The notes: generated from the sequence alone by a model not told the origin. A DNA stretch of 64,000 bases from Spirosoma agri (GCF_010747415.1 NZ_JAAGNZ010000002.1:744001-808000); one strand, 5' to 3'. Counted from the first letter of the stretch, positions 43,823 to 52,756 are shown. Numbers and translations are program-made.

Positions 43823-44926
43823 TTACGCTAATTCAACGCGCTGGGTGCGATCGATGGTCGAGTTCCGGATAGCGACCTGCTGAGCGAGTGCTTCGGCGGC
43901 TGACCGGAAGGCATTGCTCGCTATCGGTTCGCCGATGCTAATGGCCGGACGACCTTCATCACCCGCTTCACGAATGCTCTGTACGAGCGGAATCTGGCCC
44001 AGCAGCGGAACATCAAACTGATCCGCCAGCTCTTTCCCACCGCCTTTGCCGAAGATGTAATACTTATGATCAGGCAGCTCGGCGGGCGTGAAGAATGACA
44101 TATTTTCGATAACGCCCAGCACGGGTACGTTGATCTGGGGTTGCCGAAACATGGCCAGTCCCTTTGTCGCATCGGCCAGGGCTACTTTCTGCGGAGTCGT
44201 CACGATAATTGCCCCCGTCACCGGCACCGTTTGCACCAGCGTCAGGTGAATATCGCCTGTTCCCGGTGGCAGGTCGATAAGCAGGTAGTCTAACTCGCCC
44301 CACTCGGCATCGGAAAAGAACTGCTGGAGAGCCCGTCCGGCCATTGTGCCGCGCCAAACAATTGCCTGACCCGGTGCCACCAGAAAACCCATCGACAGAA
44401 TCTTGATGCCAAACTGCTGGATCGGCTCCATCTTGGTCTGGCCATCTACCTGATAAATCCGTGGCTGGATATTTTCGGCACCGAACATCGTCGGCATGGA
44501 CGGACCATAAATGTCGGCGTCGATGATGCCTACTTTAGCGCCGGACTTGTGCAACGCAATTGCCAGGTTTGCCGTTACGGTCGATTTCCCGACTCCGCCC
44601 TTACCAGACGACACGGCAATAATATTTTTCACCCCCGGCAGCGTTGGTGCATTGGCCCGCGTCGAGGTAACGTCCGAAACCATGTTGATCTTAACCTCGA
44701 TTTCGGGTCCGATGTGCGCATGAATGGCATCTTCGCACCGTTTCCGGATAACCTCTTTCAGCGGGCAGGCTGGGGTGGTCAGTACGACAGTAAATCGAAC
44801 CTGGCCAATTCCCAGCTCGATATCTTTCACCATGTTGAGCGAAACCAGATCATTTTTCAGATCAGGCTCTTCGACGGTGCTTAAGGCCTGTAAGACAGCT
44901 TCTTTCGATAATTGATAATCAGACAT
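43823..44926 (-). CDS. apbC: Mrp/NBP35 (ApbC) family ATP-binding protein
   Basis: Fe-S carrier ATPase of 367 residues. An N-terminal DUF59 domain (about residues 1-90) precedes the deviant Walker A motif AVSSGKGGVGKSTVTANLA. The A-loop motif GIIDADIYGPSMPTMFG and LLIDLPPGTGDIHLT follow. The usual CxxC near the C-terminus is absent: where E. coli Mrp has the two Cys after ENMS, this protein has FFTPAELPDHKYYIFG. This seems to be the Bacteroidota version and means cluster bridging uses other residues or is lost. It probably works with the NifU-type protein downstream. Confidence 0.92.
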   Translation of the reverse strand: MSDYQLSKEAVLQALSTVEEPDLKNDLVSLNMVKDIELGIGQVRFTVVLTTPACPLKEVIRKRCEDAIHAHIGPEIEVKINMVSDVTSTRANAPTLPGVKNIIAVSSGKGGVGKSTVTANLAIALHKSGAKVGIIDADIYGPSMPTMFGAENIQPRIYQVDGQTKMEPIQQFGIKILSMGFLVAPGQAIVWRGTMAGRALQQFFSDAEWGELDYLLIDLPPGTGDIHLTLVQTVPVTGAIIVTTPQKVALADATKGLAMFRQPQINVPVLGVIENMSFFTPAELPDHKYYIFGKGGGKELADQFDVPLLGQIPLVQSIREAGDEGRPAISIGEPIASNAFRSAAEALAQQVAIRNSTIDRTQRVELA

Positions 44927-44977
44927 AAAACGATAAAAAAGGGAGGAAGGTGAAAAGGCCGATGGAGCGTTTGGGAA

Positions 44978-46012
44978 TTAAACGAACTCTTTCGTCTCTT
45001 CTTCCCGGTCTGTGTCCTGGCTTTCCGTGTTTTCTTCCCAGTTTAAACGACGATGCACCTCTGCCAGTTCCGCCGAAACGTCCACTCGCTCCGATAAGCC
45101 CTGCAATTGGGCGAATAACTTGCGCAAAAACTGGTGATGAGCCGGACTATCGCCGTAAAGAGGCCGATGAAACAGCGATTTACGAACCTGAGCCCACTCC
45201 TTGATGAAGTCCTGAAGATCGGTGTCGAAGGCACTTTCAGCAAGTTTGGCAAAAATATAATCATGGGCCTGCGCATTGGGATGAATCAGATCGGCTTCGT
45301 AAAATCGATAATCACGCAGATCGTCAACCATCAGTTCGTAGGCCGGAAAATACGATACCCAATCGTTCCAGACCGTCAGTTCGTGGGCCAGTGCGCGCAA
45401 CAGGGATTTACTGACCTGGTTGAGCGGCAACGTATCGCGGATATGCCGCACGGGACTCACTGTCAGCAGGATTTTTAATTGGGGATTGATTCTGCGCAGC
45501 GTTTTTAGGGAACGCGTCAGGTCATCGCGGAGATGATCGATCTGGTACAGGTATTTCTCAAAAAGCTGTCCCGGCATTTTATGGCAGTTGGCGACGACTT
45601 TACCCGTTTCAATGTGCCGGTAAACGATCGCCGAGCCAAGCGTGAGAAACAGAAAATCGGCCTGTCGAATGGCATCGCCGGTTTGGGCCAAACGCTCGGT
45701 CAGTTTATCGTGCAATTCGTTCCGGCTGTTGGCCCAGAGCGATGAATGAAAATCGTAATGAAACCAAACACCATTGCGTTCTACATAAAGCGTTTCATCA
45801 GGAGCACCGCCGTAAAGGGCTGCTGTCAGCAGTTTGGCGATTGACGTTGGATTGAAGACTGTACCAAAGGGGTTATCCAGAACGGCTAGCTTGTGGTCGG
45901 TCAGGCGACGGCCCATGACTTCGGCAAAGCACGAACCAATCGTCACGATACGGCTCTTCAGACCAATACGATGGGGGAGAGGTTCAGGTGAAATTTCGGT
46001 ATGAAACTGCAT
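44978..46012 (-). CDS. GSCFA-domain protein (SGNH-like hydrolase fold)
   Basis: Protein of 344 residues carrying the domain named after its signature, seen here as VTIGSCFAEVMGRRL at about residue 25. The central part has FLTLGSAIVYRH and KILLTVSPVRHIRD, and the C-terminal catalytic-like motif is DLIHPNAQAHDYIF. The fold resembles SGNH/GDSL esterases, with Ser (GSC), Asp and His (DxxH) as candidates. Substrate unknown. The C-terminus is acidic. It lies 51 bases upstream of apbC on the same strand and may be cotranscribed. Confidence 0.85.
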   Translation of the reverse strand: MQFHTEISPEPLPHRIGLKSRIVTIGSCFAEVMGRRLTDHKLAVLDNPFGTVFNPTSIAKLLTAALYGGAPDETLYVERNGVWFHYDFHSSLWANSRNELHDKLTERLAQTGDAIRQADFLFLTLGSAIVYRHIETGKVVANCHKMPGQLFEKYLYQIDHLRDDLTRSLKTLRRINPQLKILLTVSPVRHIRDTLPLNQVSKSLLRALAHELTVWNDWVSYFPAYELMVDDLRDYRFYEADLIHPNAQAHDYIFAKLAESAFDTDLQDFIKEWAQVRKSLFHRPLYGDSPAHHQFLRKLFAQLQGLSERVDVSAELAEVHRRLNWEENTESQDTDREEETKEFV

Positions 46013-46280
46013 ACGTATCTAACAAAAAAAGAAAGCATTTAGCTCCTTGATCTGGTTGATAATTTCTAGTATAGTGGTCTGATTGAACGGTGATTAGCTC
46101 TGGCGAGATTATTGCTATGGTCGTGTATATAGCTTCGATAGAGCTGACCCATCAGCCACCGGTTATGTATAAATTGTAGACCGATGGATTGATTTATCCC
46201 TTTATCTCCGTTTCCGCATGGAGATGGTCGCGTTTGTTTTTACTTTCACAGTCAGTACATACTCCGCATAGCCAATCGCA

Positions 46281-46652
46281 ATGTCCCTTCAGAAGCGCAT
46301 TAAAACCCTTAGTTTTGACTCACTACACGAATTAATCAACCAGGCACACCATGAAATCAACCGTCGACAGGAATTTATCAAACGCATTCCTCCGCTAAAA
46401 CTTCAGGACCTATCCTTCTCCGTGCGTGCCCGCGATTTGTTGTATCGAACCATTGCAGATAAGAAGAAACTTGTTTACTGGCAAGACGCGCAAAAGTTAA
46501 CGCTGGGCGAGACATTACAACTGCTGGAACCGGCAGACTGGCGGCAAATTAACTACAAGAATACCAAGGTATTCAGTGAGCTATGCGCGCTGTTTCAACA
46601 CTACAAAGCTCCGCTGGAATGGTATTATAATGAAGTGGAGGGAAACGTTTAG
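46281..46652 (+). CDS. Small protein resembling the RNA polymerase alpha C-terminal domain
   Basis: Protein of 123 residues, no named family certain. After a helical N-terminus (residues 1-38) it has LQDLSFSVRARDLLYR, which mirrors the alpha-CTD start (LELxVRxxNCL). Later come a TLGETLQL helix and INYKNTKVFSELCALF, in the place of the alpha-CTD NLGKKSLTEI helix. The spacing suggests a helix-hairpin-helix DNA-binding fold. It is monocistronic, divergent from the GSCFA gene, with a strong hairpin after it. A transcription-related role is inference only. Confidence 0.6.
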   Translation: MSLQKRIKTLSFDSLHELINQAHHEINRRQEFIKRIPPLKLQDLSFSVRARDLLYRTIADKKKLVYWQDAQKLTLGETLQLLEPADWRQINYKNTKVFSELCALFQHYKAPLEWYYNEVEGNV

Positions 46653-46661
46653 ACATAAAAA

Positions 46662-46696
46662 AACGGTCGGCCTGATAAAGTATCAGGCCGACCGTT
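46662..46696. terminator. 16-bp hairpin terminator between convergent genes
   Basis: Arms 46662-46677 and 46681-46696 are perfectly complementary with a 3-base loop. On the minus strand the stem is followed by a T-run, so it terminates the rpsF-rpsR-rplI transcript; it can also serve the plus-strand gene. Confidence 0.88.
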
Positions 46697-46711
46697 CTGT
46701 ATGATCAGTGC

Positions 46712-47155
46712 TTATTCAGCAGCAACTACTTCAAATTTCACTTTGTGCTTCACATCCTTGTGCAGATCAAGTGAAGCCTCGTAGGTGCCAAGCGTCTTAA
46801 CGTCATCAACCGTAATTTTCTTCCGGTCGATGTCGAAGCCTTTTTCGCGCAGGGCGTCAGCTACCTGGGTGTTGGTAACCCGACCGAAGATTTTGCCGCT
46901 GTCACCCGCTTTCGCTGGGATGGTCAGAACAATATCACCAATGCCATCAGCAATTGCCTGTGCGTCGTTCTTGATTTTTTCGGCTTTGTGAGCCGCCTGA
47001 CGAATGTTTTCGGCAACGATTTTCTTGTTAGAGTCAGTCGCCATCATCGCAAATCCCTGAGGAATCAGGTAGTTGCGGCCGTAACCAGGCTTCACCGCTA
47101 CGGTGTCGTTCTTATAGCCCAGGCCGGCAATATCGGTCTTTAAAATGATATCCAT
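46712..47155 (-). CDS. rplI: 50S ribosomal protein L9
   Basis: Ribosomal protein of about 147 residues. The start MDIILKTDIAGLGYKND at 47155 and VAVKPGYGRNYLIPQGFA match L9; an upstream open extension is not used. The C-terminal domain follows a long helix with KNDAQAIADGI. It is the last gene of the S6-S18-L9 operon and ends at the strong terminator. Confidence 0.96.
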   Translation of the reverse strand: MDIILKTDIAGLGYKNDTVAVKPGYGRNYLIPQGFAMMATDSNKKIVAENIRQAAHKAEKIKNDAQAIADGIGDIVLTIPAKAGDSGKIFGRVTNTQVADALREKGFDIDRKKITVDDVKTLGTYEASLDLHKDVKHKVKFEVVAAE

Positions 47156-47250
47156 TTTTTGAAAAAGGTTTGTAGCCTGTAGGTGGTGGTTTGTCGATCT
47201 CATCTACCCGCTTAGTGCGACCGGATAAGGCAAACTACACACTACATACT

Positions 47251-47502
47251 TTATTTCAGAGAATCGCCTACGTACGGCAGTATGGCCAGATGACGAGCGC
47301 GTTTAACGGCCTGGGCTACTTTGCGCTGGTTTTTCAGGCTTGTACCCGTTAACCGACGGGGAAGAATCTTACCCTGTTCGTTCAACAGTTTCAGCAGGAA
47401 GTTGCCGTCTTTGTAGTCGATGTATTTGATACCGGCTTTCTTGAAGCGGTCGTATTTTTTGCGGTTCTCGGTTTTCGAGACTGATTCGTTTTGCAAACTC
47501 AT
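47251..47502 (-). CDS. rpsR: 30S ribosomal protein S18
   Basis: Ribosomal protein of 83 residues. The conserved core is [20 protein letters not shown] followed by [16 protein letters not shown] and [13 protein letters not shown]. It lies two bases after rpsF, which binds it in the 30S platform, and about 95 bases before rplI. Confidence 0.96.
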   Translation of the reverse strand: MSLQNESVSKTENRKKYDRFKKAGIKYIDYKDGNFLLKLLNEQGKILPRRLTGTSLKNQRKVAQAVKRARHLAILPYVGDSLK

Positions 47503-47504
47503 GA

Positions 47505-47879
47505 TTACTTGGCCTCCCCGGCGTTTTCAGTTTGTTTTTTCTTACCCACTAGGCCGTTCTTCTTGCGGTCATTGTAAGCAACAGCGTGTTTATCGAGCGA
47601 AACCGTCAGGTGACGGATGATACGCTCATCACGGAGATACTCGGTGTTGAGTTTCTCGATGATCGTGCCGGGAGCCTTGAACTCAAAGAGTTGGTAGTAA
47701 CCCGTGTTCTTGTGCTGAATTGGATAGGCCAGTTTGCGGAGGCCCATGTTTTCTTCGTGAACGAGTTCCGCACCGTTGTCGGTCAGCACTTTGCGAAACT
47801 TGTCAACGGTGTCCTTTATCTGAATCTCAGATAAAACGGGAGTTAAAATGAACACCGTTTCGTAGTTATTAGGAAACAT
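47505..47879 (-). CDS. rpsF: 30S ribosomal protein S6
   Basis: Ribosomal protein of 124 residues, starting [16 protein letters not shown] at 47879. An ATG at 47948 would put the promoter inside the gene and is rejected. Typical S6 parts are [20 protein letters not shown] and [16 protein letters not shown]. First gene of the operon; the C-terminal tail is Lys/Gln-rich. Confidence 0.95.
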   Translation of the reverse strand: MFPNNYETVFILTPVLSEIQIKDTVDKFRKVLTDNGAELVHEENMGLRKLAYPIQHKNTGYYQLFEFKAPGTIIEKLNTEYLRDERIIRHLTVSLDKHAVAYNDRKKNGLVGKKKQTENAGEAK

Positions 47880-47907
47880 TGTACTTAATTGGTTTGAAAT
47901 GAGGGCG

Positions 47908-47915
47908 CAAAGGTA
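47908..47915 (-). promoter_or_regulatory. -7 element for the rpsF operon
   Basis: TACCTTTG on the minus strand matches TAnnTTTG and sits 28 bases before the rpsF ATG. A stretch of A/T-rich sequence lies upstream, as for strong Bacteroidota promoters. Confidence 0.58.
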
Positions 47916-47953
47916 AGAAAAAAGTTGATAATCACCAGCGTTGATCAAAAAAA

Positions 47954-47982
47954 GAGGCAGCCATACATCTGTTGGCTGCCTC
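47954..47982 (-). terminator. Terminator of the coiled-coil membrane protein gene
   Basis: Nine-base arms 47954-47962 and 47974-47982 flank an 11-base loop, and on the minus strand they are followed by a run of six to seven T. It lies 21 bases past the stop codon of the upstream minus-strand gene and before the rpsF promoter. Confidence 0.85.
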
Positions 47983-48003
47983 GCAGGACTGGGTCACTGT
48001 TAG

Positions 48004-48954
48004 TTATTTCACCGTAAATTCGCCCTCGCCGATCCGGAATCCTTCGCAGTAGATCTCAATGGCGTAGCGGCCTTCGTTGAATCGCTGGCCACCGCGACCG
48101 TAAATGAAATCGACCTGCTGGCGGCTGTTATCGAAGGTAAAGCGTTGCATGGCCGTGTAGATCATGCCCTCGCCGTTGTACGTAAACTCGCCCGATCCCG
48201 TAGCCAGATCGGAGACAACGGCACCAGCTGGGTCCAGAACCCGCATATAGAGTACTTTTTCTTCCTGCTTAGCCAGACCGTTAGGTGCCAGCCGGACCGA
48301 TACCCGGATCTTGTCAATTCGTTTGGCCTTATAACTGCCACCGTCGCTCTCCTTACCCCGTGCGTTGATGGCATTGACGGTCACATTCTCCGCCCGCAGG
48401 GCAGCGGCTATCGTAACTTTTTCGCTTAGCTCCTGATTTTTCGACGCGACGGCAACCACAGAATCACTCAGCGACTGTCTTTCGGCTTTCAGACTGCTGT
48501 TTTCCTGATATAATGAATCATTTTTCTGGGTCAATAGCCCATTTTCCTCTTTTAGTCGGGCAATCTCCTGGTCTTTCTGAGCAAGGAGTTCCTGGTAGTT
48601 TCGTATTTTCTGGTCGTATTTCTTGCTGTCGAACGTGCCAACATTACGCAATGCCCGTTTGTCAACTTCCAGCTGGGTTTTGACTTTCATGAGTGAATCG
48701 ACACTGCCACCTAGCCGCTGAATTTCAGCGATTTTGGCGTCCAGCTGGGCAGAAATAGAGTCCAGCTTTGTTTTTGCGGCCAGAAATTCTTCCGTTTTAA
48801 CCGCAATGGTGGCATCTTTAGACTTATTATCCTGCCGTTCCTGATAATAGAAATACACTAAAAGAATATTCAATGCAGCCAGAATCAGTAGGGCGGCCAG
48901 CAAATAGCTACGACTATTGTTTCGGGGTTGGGGTTTCGGTTCCATTGGGGACAT
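48004..48954 (-). CDS. Membrane-anchored coiled-coil protein, unknown function
   Basis: Protein of 316 residues. A short cytoplasmic N-terminus and one membrane helix (about residues 17-36, SYLLAALLILAALNILLVYF) are followed by a long coiled coil, about 45-190, with heptad-like repeats of KT, LAAK, EIQRL and LKEEN. The last 110 residues form a beta-rich domain (RIDKIRVSVRLAPNG to YCEGFRIGEGEFTVK) probably in the periplasm. I do not recognise the family. Such proteins in Bacteroidota often link the inner membrane to periplasmic partners; the role is open. Confidence 0.75.
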   Translation of the reverse strand: MSPMEPKPQPRNNSRSYLLAALLILAALNILLVYFYYQERQDNKSKDATIAVKTEEFLAAKTKLDSISAQLDAKIAEIQRLGGSVDSLMKVKTQLEVDKRALRNVGTFDSKKYDQKIRNYQELLAQKDQEIARLKEENGLLTQKNDSLYQENSSLKAERQSLSDSVVAVASKNQELSEKVTIAAALRAENVTVNAINARGKESDGGSYKAKRIDKIRVSVRLAPNGLAKQEEKVLYMRVLDPAGAVVSDLATGSGEFTYNGEGMIYTAMQRFTFDNSRQQVDFIYGRGGQRFNEGRYAIEIYCEGFRIGEGEFTVK

Positions 48955-49078
48955 TTGTTAAACTGATCGAACGGGTTGGGCGGTAAATCCTTACCAAAAC
49001 TATATCATCTGGCGCTTTATTGCATCATCAAGACGGTTCATGGCCAAAAACTACGCCATTTCACGTAGTTCTCAAACC

Positions 49079-49086
49079 TATCTTTG
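49079..49086 (+). promoter_or_regulatory. -7 element for the yggS-type gene
   Basis: TATCTTTG matches the Bacteroidetes -7 consensus and lies 45 bases before the ATG at 49132. It supports the later start, since the longer frame would begin at 49084 inside the element. Confidence 0.5.
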
Positions 49087-49131
49087 CACAATATTAATAA
49101 ACGGTCGGCGCTGAACCGACTTTTGAGCACT

Positions 49132-49791
49132 ATGATTGCCGATACAATTCGTCAGATCGAAACCGAACTGGCTGGCCGCGCCCAGCTGATTGCCGTCACT
49201 AAAACCAAGCCTGTTGAGCTGTTGCGCGAGGCTTACGAGGCTGGTTGCCGGATGTTTGGTGAGAATAAGGTGCAGGAAATGGCGGAGAAACAGCCTCAGC
49301 TACCCGCCGATGTAGCGTGGCATCTGATTGGCCATCTGCAAACCAATAAAGTGAAATACATTGCCCCGTTTGTTGCCCTCATTCATTCGGTAGACAGCCT
49401 TAAACTGTTGCAGGAAATCAATAAACAAGCTGCCAAACAGAACCGAGTCATCGACTGTCTGCTGCAAATCTACATTGCCGATGAGGAAACCAAGTTCGGC
49501 CTGAGCGCAGATGAAGCCGAGGGTTTGATAAATGACCCGACTCTTGAGAATCTATTGAGCATTCGCATTGTTGGTCTAATGGGGCTGGCCACGAATACCG
49601 ACAACGAGGAGCAGATTCGCGCTGAATTTCGCGGTTTGAAGCAGCTTTACGACAAACTCGGTGCGATAGAGGGCGCAAATCTGAATTTCTCCGAACTGTC
49701 GATGGGCATGAGTGGCGACTACCGCATCGCCGTTGACGAAGGCAGTACGCTGGTCCGGGTTGGCAGTGCAATTTTCGGGAGCAGAACATAA
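49132..49791 (+). CDS. YggS-family pyridoxal-phosphate homeostasis protein
   Basis: PLP-binding protein of 219 residues (COG0325 type), which buffers pyridoxal phosphate rather than catalysing a known reaction. The PLP Lys is in LIAVTKTKPVELL, and FGENKVQEMAEKQ and WHLIGHLQTNK follow. The C-terminal phosphate-binding segment is ELSMGMSGDYRIAVDEGST and VRVGSAIFGSR. ATG at 49132 is favoured over 49084. It is followed by a large hairpin and the DUF423 gene. Confidence 0.93.
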   Translation: MIADTIRQIETELAGRAQLIAVTKTKPVELLREAYEAGCRMFGENKVQEMAEKQPQLPADVAWHLIGHLQTNKVKYIAPFVALIHSVDSLKLLQEINKQAAKQNRVIDCLLQIYIADEETKFGLSADEAEGLINDPTLENLLSIRIVGLMGLATNTDNEEQIRAEFRGLKQLYDKLGAIEGANLNFSELSMGMSGDYRIAVDEGSTLVRVGSAIFGSRT

Positions 49792-49803
49792 TTGTTTTTT
49801 ATC

Positions 49804-49864
49804 ATGCCGACGAAGCCAGGCGGCCGAAGCATCTTCGGCTCCGGCCGTCTGGCTTCGTCGGCAT
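49804..49864. repeat. Long hairpin between yggS-type and DUF423 genes
   Basis: Arms 49804-49825 and 49843-49864 (22 bases) are complementary with one mismatch, and the loop carries a second small stem (GAAG-CAT-CTTC at 49826-49836). The very stable structure is probably a terminator or a stabilising 3' element. No T-tract longer than two follows. Confidence 0.72.
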
Positions 49865-49877
49865 AACAAAAAGAGAA

Positions 49878-50255
49878 ATGAAATTTTTTATTCAGGCAGG
49901 TGCTGTTTTAGGGTTGCTGGGCGTCGGGATTGGCGCATTTGGTGCTCATGCATTGCGGGCAATGCTCGACGCATCGGGGCGGAGTGACACGTTTGAAACC
50001 GCCGTCAAGTACCAGTTTTACCACGCCCTCGCGCTGGTATTGGTGGGTATGTTGATGCAGTTGTTCGGGAGCAACCCGTCCATTGTGAAATTGCTTAACT
50101 GGGCGGGGTACTCCTTTTTGGGGGGGACGCTGATTTTTTCCGGTTCCCTCTATATTCTTTGCTTTACGGGTGTGACGTGGCTGGGTGCCATTACACCGTT
50201 GGGCGGAGTTGGTATGATTGCGGGCTGGGCACTCTTGCTCTGGGCGTTTTTATAA
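49878..50255 (+). CDS. DUF423 family membrane protein
   Basis: Small membrane protein of 125 residues with about four hydrophobic segments (residues 5-25, 50-66, 70-90, 98-122). The family motifs are GAFGAHALRAML, YQFYHALALVLVGML and FTGVTWLGAITPLGGVGMI. Its function is unknown; homologues (YgdD type) occur widely. Confidence 0.88.
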   Translation: MKFFIQAGAVLGLLGVGIGAFGAHALRAMLDASGRSDTFETAVKYQFYHALALVLVGMLMQLFGSNPSIVKLLNWAGYSFLGGTLIFSGSLYILCFTGVTWLGAITPLGGVGMIAGWALLLWAFL

Positions 50256-50328
50256 AAAAAGGAGCCATGTCGAATAACGGGTAGCTGACTGGTCGTCATC
50301 CCCTTTTATGTCGCATCATTTCTCTTCG

Positions 50329-50336
50329 TATCTTTG
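50329..50336 (+). promoter_or_regulatory. -7 element for prfC
   Basis: TATCTTTG lies 19 bases before the prfC ATG at 50356, giving a leader of about a dozen bases. It shows that the longer frame from 50308 is not translated. Confidence 0.52.
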
Positions 50337-50355
50337 TTGTCTGATTCTAAGAATA

Positions 50356-51951
50356 ATGCAAACCAATATACAGGCTGAAACCGCCCGTCGACGGACGTTC
50401 GCCATCATTAGTCACCCTGACGCCGGTAAAACGACATTAACTGAGAAGTTACTTCTCTTTGGTGGCGCTATTCAAACGGCGGGCGCGGTGAAATCCAACA
50501 AAATCAAGAAGTCGGCTACTTCCGACTTCATGGAAATCGAAAAGCAGCGGGGTATTTCGGTCGCTACGTCGGTGATGACGTTTGAATACGATAACCTTAA
50601 AATCAATATTCTTGATACCCCTGGTCACAAAGACTTTGCGGAAGACACTTACCGGACGCTGACCGCCGTTGACAGCGTTATTCTGGTGATCGACTGCGTA
50701 AAAGGCGTTGAGGAACAAACCGAACGATTAATGGAAGTGTGCCGGATGCGCGATACGCCGGTCATCATTTTTATCAATAAACTCGACCGCGAAGGCCGTA
50801 ATCCGTTCGATCTGCTCGACGAACTCGAAGAGAAGCTCAACATTCGCGTTCGGCCAATGACATGGCCGGTCAATATGGGTTCCGACTTTAAAGGTGTTTA
50901 TAGCCTGATCGAAAAAAAATTATATTTCTTCAAAGTCAACAAAACTAAAGTCGAAGATGATGTTCTGCCGATCGAACTGGCTGATTCATTATTAGACCAG
51001 AAAGTGGGCGAGCGGGATGCTGCCCAGCTTCGGGAAGATGTGGAGTTAATCGAAGGGGTGTATGACTCGTTCGACCGGCAGGCGTATATGGACGGTCAGC
51101 TGGCTCCGGTGTTTTTTGGATCGGCGGTTAATAATTTTGGTGTGAAAGAGTTGCTGGAAGGCTTCTGCGACATCTCACCCGAACCTATTGCGCGTCCAAC
51201 CGACAAGCGGGAAGTGCTACCCGGTGAAAAGAATTTTAGCGGCTTTGTCTTTAAAATTCACGCCAATCTTGATCCGCGCCACCGCGACCGGATCGCGTTT
51301 CTGCGTATCTGTTCGGGGGTTTTTGAGCGCGGGAAATTCTACCACCACACGCGCCTGGACAAGAATGTCCGCTTTGCTTCGCCGTTCAGCTTTATGGCCG
51401 ATAGTAAAAGTGTCGTTGAAGAAGGCTTTCCCGGCGATGTTGTCGGTCTGTACGATACCGGTACGTTTAAGATCGGTGATACGCTGACAGAAGGGGAGGA
51501 GTTACAGTTTCAGGGTATTCCAAGTTTTTCGCCCGAGATCTTCAAAGAGCTTGTTAACCTGGACCCTATGAAATCCAAACAGTTGGACAAAGGGATTCAG
51601 CAGTTGACCGATGAAGGCGTGGCGCAGTTATTTACGCTTGAACTGGGGAATCGTAAGTTCGTCGGAACGGTTGGTGAACTGCAATTTGAAGTGATCCAGT
51701 ATCGTCTGGAAAATGAATACGGGGCCAAGTGCCGGTGGGTGCCGCTGAACTATACGAAAGCCTGCTGGATCACCGCCGAAAATCCGGCTAAACTCGCTGA
51801 ATTTATCCGCTTAAAAGGCAACCAGATCGCTTACGACAAAGACCTGAATCCGGTCTTTCTGGCCGAATCGGACTGGATGTTGCGCATGAATCAGCAGAAC
51901 AATCCCGACATCCAGTTCCACCTCACCTCGGAGTTCAAAGTGGCGGTTTAG
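50356..51951 (+). CDS. prfC: Peptide chain release factor 3
   Basis: Translational GTPase of about 531 residues that removes RF1/RF2 from the ribosome after termination. The G1 motif is [21 protein letters not shown]3 is [17 protein letters not shown] and G4 is [16 protein letters not shown]. The start [17 protein letters not shown] is set by the promoter and the family. The C-terminal domain has [27 protein letters not shown] sequence ([20 protein letters not shown]). Monocistronic. Confidence 0.96.
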   Translation: MQTNIQAETARRRTFAIISHPDAGKTTLTEKLLLFGGAIQTAGAVKSNKIKKSATSDFMEIEKQRGISVATSVMTFEYDNLKINILDTPGHKDFAEDTYRTLTAVDSVILVIDCVKGVEEQTERLMEVCRMRDTPVIIFINKLDREGRNPFDLLDELEEKLNIRVRPMTWPVNMGSDFKGVYSLIEKKLYFFKVNKTKVEDDVLPIELADSLLDQKVGERDAAQLREDVELIEGVYDSFDRQAYMDGQLAPVFFGSAVNNFGVKELLEGFCDISPEPIARPTDKREVLPGEKNFSGFVFKIHANLDPRHRDRIAFLRICSGVFERGKFYHHTRLDKNVRFASPFSFMADSKSVVEEGFPGDVVGLYDTGTFKIGDTLTEGEELQFQGIPSFSPEIFKELVNLDPMKSKQLDKGIQQLTDEGVAQLFTLELGNRKFVGTVGELQFEVIQYRLENEYGAKCRWVPLNYTKACWITAENPAKLAEFIRLKGNQIAYDKDLNPVFLAESDWMLRMNQQNNPDIQFHLTSEFKVAV

Positions 51952-52035
51952 ATACCGTTCGCTTGGATTCTTTCGTTGTCGAAAACTACAGGCAGCGGCT
52001 GCAAGTTAGGTTATCATCACTAAACAAACCTACTG

Positions 52036-52365
52036 ATGATGAATTCACTTGCAACCGCTGCTTTTGTCTTGCTACTAGCTGGTTCCGCTGTAGCCCAACA
52101 AAAGCAACCCGCATCCAAAACCTCAGGTACGTCAAAAAAGAGCGGGACGATCACGCCCGTTGACGCGGCTCGTTCGAATCCATCGGCTGCCAATACGCAC
52201 GATGGCACCATGGGCGCATCGACCGGAACTGGAACGACGCTCGAACAAAATCAGGCCAGTAACGCAACCAGCGCCCGCCCGACATCGGTTGATCCGGCTA
52301 GCAGCGTCCGGACTAGTGCGTCAGACGTGAAGGCAAAGAAAAAAGCACCTAAATCGGGTAACTAA
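52036..52365 (+). CDS. Small secreted low-complexity protein
   Basis: Protein of 109 residues with a signal peptide (MMNSLATAAFVLLLAGSAVAQ). The mature part is Ser/Thr/Ala/Asn-rich, without predicted fold, and ends in a basic stretch KAKKKAPKSGN. No family recognised. It is in a run of short exported genes after prfC and has no clear partner. Confidence 0.55.
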   Translation: MMNSLATAAFVLLLAGSAVAQQKQPASKTSGTSKKSGTITPVDAARSNPSAANTHDGTMGASTGTGTTLEQNQASNATSARPTSVDPASSVRTSASDVKAKKKAPKSGN

Positions 52366-52476
52366 CGCGTCAACTTTTGACGAAGTGAAGCCCTGATTTA
52401 ACAGAGGTTTAATAACCTTTTACCTGATAGACTGTTTATCCTTTGTATTCATTCTTTCACTTAGCTAATACTAACT

Positions 52477-52704
52477 ATGAAAAAGGCAATGATTGCTGCT
52501 GTTGCAGTGCTGGTAATGACCAGTTCGGCTTTTGCTCAGGATGACGCGAAAGCAGCTCACAAAGAGATGAAGAAAGAGGCCAAACAGATGAAAAAGGAGG
52601 CCAAAAAAGAGGGCGACGACGCGAAAGCTGATGCGGCCAAAGATATGAAGCACATGCATAAGAGCATGAAAAAAGAAGCGAAGAAAGTATCGACGAATCG
52701 GTAG
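52477..52704 (+). CDS. Small secreted Lys/Ala-rich protein
   Basis: Protein of 75 residues with a strong signal peptide (MKKAMIAAVAVLVMTSSAFAQ). The mature 54 residues are almost entirely Lys, Ala, Glu, Asp, Met and His, with repeats of KKEAK and MKK, predicted to be one long charged helix. It resembles small Bacteroidota periplasmic helical proteins of unknown function. A clear terminator follows 20 bases after the stop. Confidence 0.68.
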   Translation: MKKAMIAAVAVLVMTSSAFAQDDAKAAHKEMKKEAKQMKKEAKKEGDDAKADAAKDMKHMHKSMKKEAKKVSTNR

Positions 52705-52724
52705 AATTCGGTATATAAATGGCG

Positions 52725-52756
52725 AAAGCCTCCTGAGCAATCGGGAGGCTTTTTTA
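52725..52756 (+). terminator. Intrinsic terminator of the Lys/Ala-rich protein gene
   Basis: A stem of about 10 bp (AGCCTCCTGA against TCGGGAGGCT, one G-U pair) with a GCAA loop is followed by T6. GCAA is a stable tetraloop. Confidence 0.88.
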
